From assembly GCA_045222295.1 (NCBI GenBank), contig JBGUXP010000009.1, positions 1 to 64,000 on the forward strand: DNA of 64,000 bases, written 5' to 3'. Of the stretch, positions 60,946 to 64,000 are shown one piece after another; position 1 is the first letter of the stretch; every line of letters begins with the position of its first letter. Source of the stretch: Colimorpha sp045222295. Its GTDB lineage: Bacteria; Bacteroidota; Bacteroidia; Bacteroidales; P3. Below the pieces are notes generated by a model. That model made no database searches and was not told where the DNA came from. It worked only from the letters and a program-made list of their open reading frames with translations. The translations under genes and the position numbers were made by a program.

Positions 60946-61312
60946 GATTATTTCTTTTTGTTCTTTTAGTTGACTCGCTACATTGATTGTTTTAGAGGTG
61001 CTCGCGGGCACGCCACTGATTGAGATTTGAAATAGACATCAAGACATCGAGACATCAAGATATCGAGATTCTTTTACATTCTTTTACAATCAGATTGAGA
61101 TATTAATAAGTCAACGAGTCTACGAGACAACGAGACAACAAGTCTACGAAATTTCTTTTAGTTCTTTTTGTTCTGATTGAGATTTGAAATAGACATCAAG
61201 ACATCGAGACATCAAGTTGTTCTTTTATATTCTTTTAAAATCTGAAGGAGATAAAAAATGAGTCTACAAGTCAACAAGTTTTCTTTTAGTTCTTTTGGTT
61301 CTGATTGAGATT
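60946..61312. repeat. B-A composite repeat spacer (340-bp gap before GT2)
   Basis: Octamers AGACATCA, AGACATCG, AGACATCA, AGATATCG (61034-61065); AGTCAACG, AGTCTACG, AGACAACG, AGACAACA, AGTCTACG (61109-61148); AGACATCA, AGACATCG, AGACATCA (61191-61214); AGTCTACA, AGTCAACA (61261-61276). A-type blocks follow the octamers. 61016-61059 and 61173-61216 are identical (44 bp). No gene is seen apart from the GT2 3' end. Confidence 0.92.
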
Positions 61313-62221
61313 AGAGGCATTTTGATTGAGAGAAAGTTTGGTTCTGTAGAGATAGTAGTACAACGCTATCAGCAGATGTCTTTTGAACCGTTTGCGAATA
61401 GCCTTGTTGGTTTCGGGAGAGAACTTGTACTGCCGTTCGTATTTCGCCCAGAGTTTCCCCCAGCCACGGGCGTAGTCTTTGGTTTTCAGCCCATAATGCC
61501 GTATCATGTACTCCAGCACGTCTGCCCCTTCGAGGAAAGTAAGCCCTCGATGTTCTGCCTCGGACGAGATATTTGTGCTGTGCTGGCGATAGTAACTGAG
61601 AGGTTCTTCTACCTCCACCACGCTTCCCTGCTCGGCCATGAGTATATAGAAAAACCAGTCGCCGCAGAGTCGCATGCGCTCGTAGCGGTAGCTTTCTTCT
61701 GGACGGTAGCAGTCGCGGCGGAAGATGCACTCGCTGACGTTGGCGATGGAGTTGTAGATGGCCAGTTTCTTGCGGATGAAATCGTGACCGTCGTAGATAT
61801 TTACACGGTCGCTATGCGGTGTTTCCCATAGTTTGTTGCCCTGTTGGTCCACCCACCAAGTAGCGGCGTAGGCTAGCGAGCAGTCGGGGAATTTGGCAAC
61901 TTCGGTCGTCATGCGCTCCAAGAAGGTGGGATCTGCATAGTCGTCGCTCTCCGCCACCCATATCCAGTCGCCCTGCGCCATCTCGATGCCTTTGTCCCAC
62001 TGACGGAATGCGCTCCCGCTGTTGGTCTCGTTGTAAGCGATATGACTCACTTGTGGGTTGCTGCGGTAGCTTTCCATAATCTCACGACTCCCATCCGTTG
62101 AGCAGTCGTCCAGCAGGATAAGCTCAAAGTCCTGGAAGGTCTGATTGAGAATACTCTCGACGCGCTGCCTTAGGTACGGAGCGTGGTTGTAGTTGGGTAC
62201 GATGACCGAGACAGTAAACAT
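61286..62221 (-). CDS. Family 2 glycosyltransferase ending in repeat sequence
   Basis: 311 residues from ATG 62221 (MFTVSVIVPNYNHAPYLRQRVES). LILLDDCSTDGSREIM, WIWVAESDDYADPTFLERM (DxD-like ESDD) and FRRDCYRPEESYRYERMRLCGDWFF are present. The C-terminal stretch LNQNASNLNQNQKN has no family character and is encoded by A boxes, which also supply the stop. The upstream in-frame ATG at 62269 is less likely. Confidence 0.88.
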   Translation of the reverse strand: MFTVSVIVPNYNHAPYLRQRVESILNQTFQDFELILLDDCSTDGSREIMESYRSNPQVSHIAYNETNSGSAFRQWDKGIEMAQGDWIWVAESDDYADPTFLERMTTEVAKFPDCSLAYAATWWVDQQGNKLWETPHSDRVNIYDGHDFIRKKLAIYNSIANVSECIFRRDCYRPEESYRYERMRLCGDWFFYILMAEQGSVVEVEEPLSYYRQHSTNISSEAEHRGLTFLEGADVLEYMIRHYGLKTKDYARGWGKLWAKYERQYKFSPETNKAIRKRFKRHLLIALYYYLYRTKLSLNQNASNLNQNQKN

Positions 62222-62279
62222 ATAATGGAGAGTTGCGTTGTTGAAATGACAGCTTTTTTTAGGCCTCAAGTCTTGGTGG

Positions 62280-63002
62280 TCATACGTCTTTTGTCAATCC
62301 GCCGTAGCTGGCGGCGGCTTCCTGCAGAGCCTCCTCGGTGGTGAACTGCTGGTAATAGGTGCAGCGGGTGACGACCGTCTGGGTCGAGCAGCGGTCGCTG
62401 TTCACGTGTACCAGCGCCCAGCCTTTCATGTCGTCGGCAAACTCATCGCTGACCAAGGCCAGACCTTCAGTAGTATCCGCCATCTCGCTGGGCATCACCT
62501 CTCGCCTTGCAAATCGCACCCTCGGTGTCCCTTGGATATTTTGTGTTAGCGTGTAGAGTAGCAGTTTGTCGCCTCTTTTGAGACTATCGCGGGTCAGGTT
62601 GGTGATGAGCGCTGGGTTTCCTTCCACCTCGCTTAGGTATTGCTTTACGGAGGGCATGAGCCCTTCGCTTAGTGGCATTTCGGGCAGCAGCATGGTCGCG
62701 CCATCCAGCGGCCCTCTTTGGGGTAGGAAGACCACCTCCGTGCGGTGCATCAGGCTCAGGAAGCGAGCGTAAGCTGTCGGTTGGGCGGGGAACAGAGGGG
62801 TGCCAGCCCATTTCAGGAGCGTCCACAGTCGGGTGCTATGCAGCATCTGCTGGCGGGCGATGAACTGCTTGCGGGTGCGCCGCTTGGGCTGATAGCTCGT
62901 CGCCGTCCGCGCCACCGCTTTCCCATTGCGGAAATATACTGTTATCCCGCTCTCCTTAAATCTCCCTGTGATTGTAATGCCTTTAATCTTGTCGTTTGCC
63001 AT
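62280..63002 (-). CDS. Unrecognised protein in the polysaccharide locus
   Basis: 240 residues from ATG 63002 (MANDKIKGITITGRFKESG). I do not recognise the family. Residues about 6-32 are beta-rich (ITVYFRNGKAVARTATS), followed by a strongly basic stretch (QPKRRTRKQFIARQQMLHSTRLW), then a mixed alpha/beta body without membrane segments, signal peptide or cysteine pairs. The basic region suggests nucleic-acid or anionic-polymer contact, but that is speculation. It lies between two repeat-bearing spacers and is not an obvious sugar enzyme, unlike its neighbours. Confidence 0.6.
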   Translation of the reverse strand: MANDKIKGITITGRFKESGITVYFRNGKAVARTATSYQPKRRTRKQFIARQQMLHSTRLWTLLKWAGTPLFPAQPTAYARFLSLMHRTEVVFLPQRGPLDGATMLLPEMPLSEGLMPSVKQYLSEVEGNPALITNLTRDSLKRGDKLLLYTLTQNIQGTPRVRFARREVMPSEMADTTEGLALVSDEFADDMKGWALVHVNSDRCSTQTVVTRCTYYQQFTTEEALQEAAASYGGLTKDV

Positions 63003-63012
63003 TGCTTTATTT

Positions 63013-63163
63013 CTCAATCAAAACAAAAAGAACACTTGTTGTCTTGATGTCTTGTTGTCTCGCAGACTTGTTGACTTTTTTTATATCTCAATCAGAACCA
63101 TCAGAACAAAAAGAACGCTTGTTGTCTTGATGTCTCGTTGTCTCGTAGACTCGTTGACTTGTA
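63013..63163. repeat. A-B composite repeats, inverted orientation
   Basis: Two A-B modules. Read on the - strand: AGTCAACG, AGTCTACG, AGACAACG, AGACATCA, AGACAACA, then an A block ending TGATTGAGAT; then AGTCAACA, AGTCTGCG, AGACAACA, AGACATCA, AGACAACA and a second A block ending TTTTGATTGAGAAAT, 12 nt before the start at 63002. The orientation is opposite to the spacer at 60946-61312. Confidence 0.9.
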
Positions 63164-63430
63164 TAGAGGGTCGTCCCTGCCTCCTATCTGCACCGTACTC
63201 GAATCGTTCGTTCGACCATACTTCAACCATCGTTTAACCATACTTCGACCATATTTCAACCATCTATTATGGTCGAAATACGGTATATTGATAGTCCAAG
63301 GAAGGTCCAAGGGGCGTTGTTGGTTGCTTGCTGATAGGTGCCAACGTCGAAGCATGGCTATACTGCTTTCTCGTTGGCGTTGGAACTGAGAGTGGTTGTA
63401 GTTGGGAACAATGAAGGAAATGCGTGGCAT
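63101..63430 (-). pseudogene. Truncated family 2 glycosyltransferase
   Basis: The frame opens MPRISFIVPNYNHSQFQRQRES, the N-terminus of a GT2 enzyme, but loses all family character after about 25 residues (no nucleotide-binding VVDDGST or DxD). It continues through an 11-bp-period array, giving RWLKYGRSMVK and RWLKYGRTN, and then a B/A repeat box. Its start is 3 bp after the stop of the next upstream GT. Best read as a remnant whose body was deleted and replaced by repeats. Confidence 0.75.
63215..63283. repeat. 11-bp-period array with terminal inverted unit in the broken GT2 gene
   Basis: Units ACCATACTTCA, ACCATCGTTTA, ACCATACTTCG, ACCATATTTCA, ACCATCTATT, followed by the inverted ATGGTCGAAAT. 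The junction forms a 12-bp stem with one mismatch (TATTTCAACCAT with ATGGTCGAAATA, loop CTATT). Period and inverted layout recall the CATG elements at 27174 and 39171. Confidence 0.88.
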
Positions 63431-63433
63431 TAT

Positions 63434-64000
63434 TTAGATGATTTCGGTGGCACGCTGTAGGTTGTGTTTGAACTCTTCAATCTGTTTCTGTTTTTCGTTG
63501 CGGTAGTGGGTGCCAAGGTCTTTTTCAATGTTCCCTTTCGACAACCGTTGGGCATAGGAATGTATGCGCTGCAAGGTTTGTTCAAGACCAATATTTTTAT
63601 AGTGTAGGAGTTTGAATTCAGTTGTTGATGAACGATTGATGCGGCCTACAGGGTGACATTCGTGAGCCCCGGGTTTGTAGTTTATTTCAACAACACTATG
63701 GGGGTCGAATAGAATGCATTTGTCGAACCAAGGGCTTCGGATGCCACAATTGACAATATTCGTAATAAGATGGTCTTTGGTATATGCTGGGTATTCCTCA
63801 CTGTACATGTCGTACCCTTCGGGTTGTACGACTGAGACCCTTTGTGTAATTAGTTGTTCCAAACTGGCTTTGATGTCGGGTGAGTAGATGAATTCATCCA
63901 TGTCGCAGACCACCACAAAGTCGGCTTTACCTCGGGATTGTTTCCAACAATTGTTTTTTATGTCATTGTGGGTGGTGTCGTCAAATTCATCTTTCCCGAA
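63434..64000 (-). CDS. Glycosyltransferase, 5' end outside the window (partial)
   Basis: The frame is open to the window edge; 188 codons are visible. KADFVVVCDMDEFIYSP gives the DxDE metal site, and QPEGYDMYSEEYPAYT with the HECHPVGRI and FKLLHYKNIG parts resembles the Glyco_tranf_2_4 / GT92-like group that often acts in polysaccharide loci. The stop at 63434 lies 3 bp ahead of the truncated GT2. Confidence 0.8.
   Translation of the reverse strand, partial: FGKDEFDDTTHNDIKNNCWKQSRGKADFVVVCDMDEFIYSPDIKASLEQLITQRVSVVQPEGYDMYSEEYPAYTKDHLITNIVNCGIRSPWFDKCILFDPHSVVEINYKPGAHECHPVGRINRSSTTEFKLLHYKNIGLEQTLQRIHSYAQRLSKGNIEKDLGTHYRNEKQKQIEEFKHNLQRATEII

Noticed and set aside
60532..61011. Longer GxxExxY copy 2 starting at 61011
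   Set aside because: The 22 extra codons come from the repeat-rich spacer; the paralogue begins at the position of ATG 60945.
44504..61312. Diversity-generating retroelement
   Set aside because: No reverse transcriptase, template repeat or adenine-specific variation pattern is visible.
52204..63163. CRISPR array
   Set aside because: The periodic units are 8-9 bp, degenerate and without spacers of constant length, and no cas gene is present.
45274..64000. Invertible capsule promoter of the Bacteroides fragilis type
   Set aside because: No promoter flanked by clear inverted repeats and no serine or tyrosine recombinase gene was found in the window.

Overview
The window is a chromosomal segment of a member of Bacteroidota, most likely order Bacteroidales. 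Evidence: promoters of the TTTG-N19-TAnnTTTG type instead of -35/-10 boxes, an almost complete lack of Shine-Dalgarno sites, a type IX secretion sorting tail on the first (partial) gene, and family-specific genes and orders such as DUF3467 after rpoC, fabF-rnc, DUF4837/DUF6089 before uppS, and bamA followed by two OmpH/Skp genes. I cannot name the genus.

Region 1 (about 511-14145, + strand) is the transcription/translation super-operon: tRNA-Thr(TGT), Tyr(GTA), Gly(TCC), Thr(GGT), tuf, tRNA-Trp(CCA), secE, nusG, rplK, rplA, rplJ, rplL, rpoB, rpoC. One promoter is visible ahead of the first tRNA and a strong terminator follows rpoC. Region 2 (14153-39092) is mixed housekeeping and envelope genes: phosphopantetheinyl transferase, tsaC, a POT peptide transporter with a large insertion, rpsU/rpmB, mutY, ssb, pgi, OmpA-like proteins, purN, acpP-fabF-rnc, and an envelope block ending uppS-bamA-ompH-ompH.

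Region 3 (about 39381-64000, all - strand) is a long exopolysaccharide/capsule locus read from high to low coordinates. It holds many glycosyltransferases (GT2, GT4, GT14, GT32 types), two polysaccharide-deacetylase-like proteins, a polytopic GT-C/polymerase-like protein, an acetyltransferase, a CapK/adenylate-forming protein, UDP-GlcNAc 2-epimerase, a Wza-like export lipoprotein, a Wzc-like tyrosine autokinase with a Tyr-Gly tail, and a terminal OmpA-domain protein. Embedded in it are a REP-associated (RAYT, HUH/Y1) transposase with an extra C-terminal domain and two 92% identical GxxExxY genes about 10 kb apart.

The most unusual content is a set of degenerate, short-period tandem repeats (units of 7, 8, 9 or 11 bp) packed into the polysaccharide locus. 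Composite 'A' (9-bp period) and 'B' (8-bp period) boxes sit at gene boundaries and supply the stop codon, or lie next to or inside the start codon, of several genes. Similar repeats are inserted in frame inside wecB, a deacetylase-like gene and a GT4 gene. A CATG-centred palindromic 11-bp-period element occurs at two intergenic sites outside the locus, and a third 11-bp array lies in a broken GT2 gene. A resident RAYT transposase makes a mobile or shuffling repeat system a reasonable hypothesis, but no link between the enzyme and these repeats can be shown from sequence alone.
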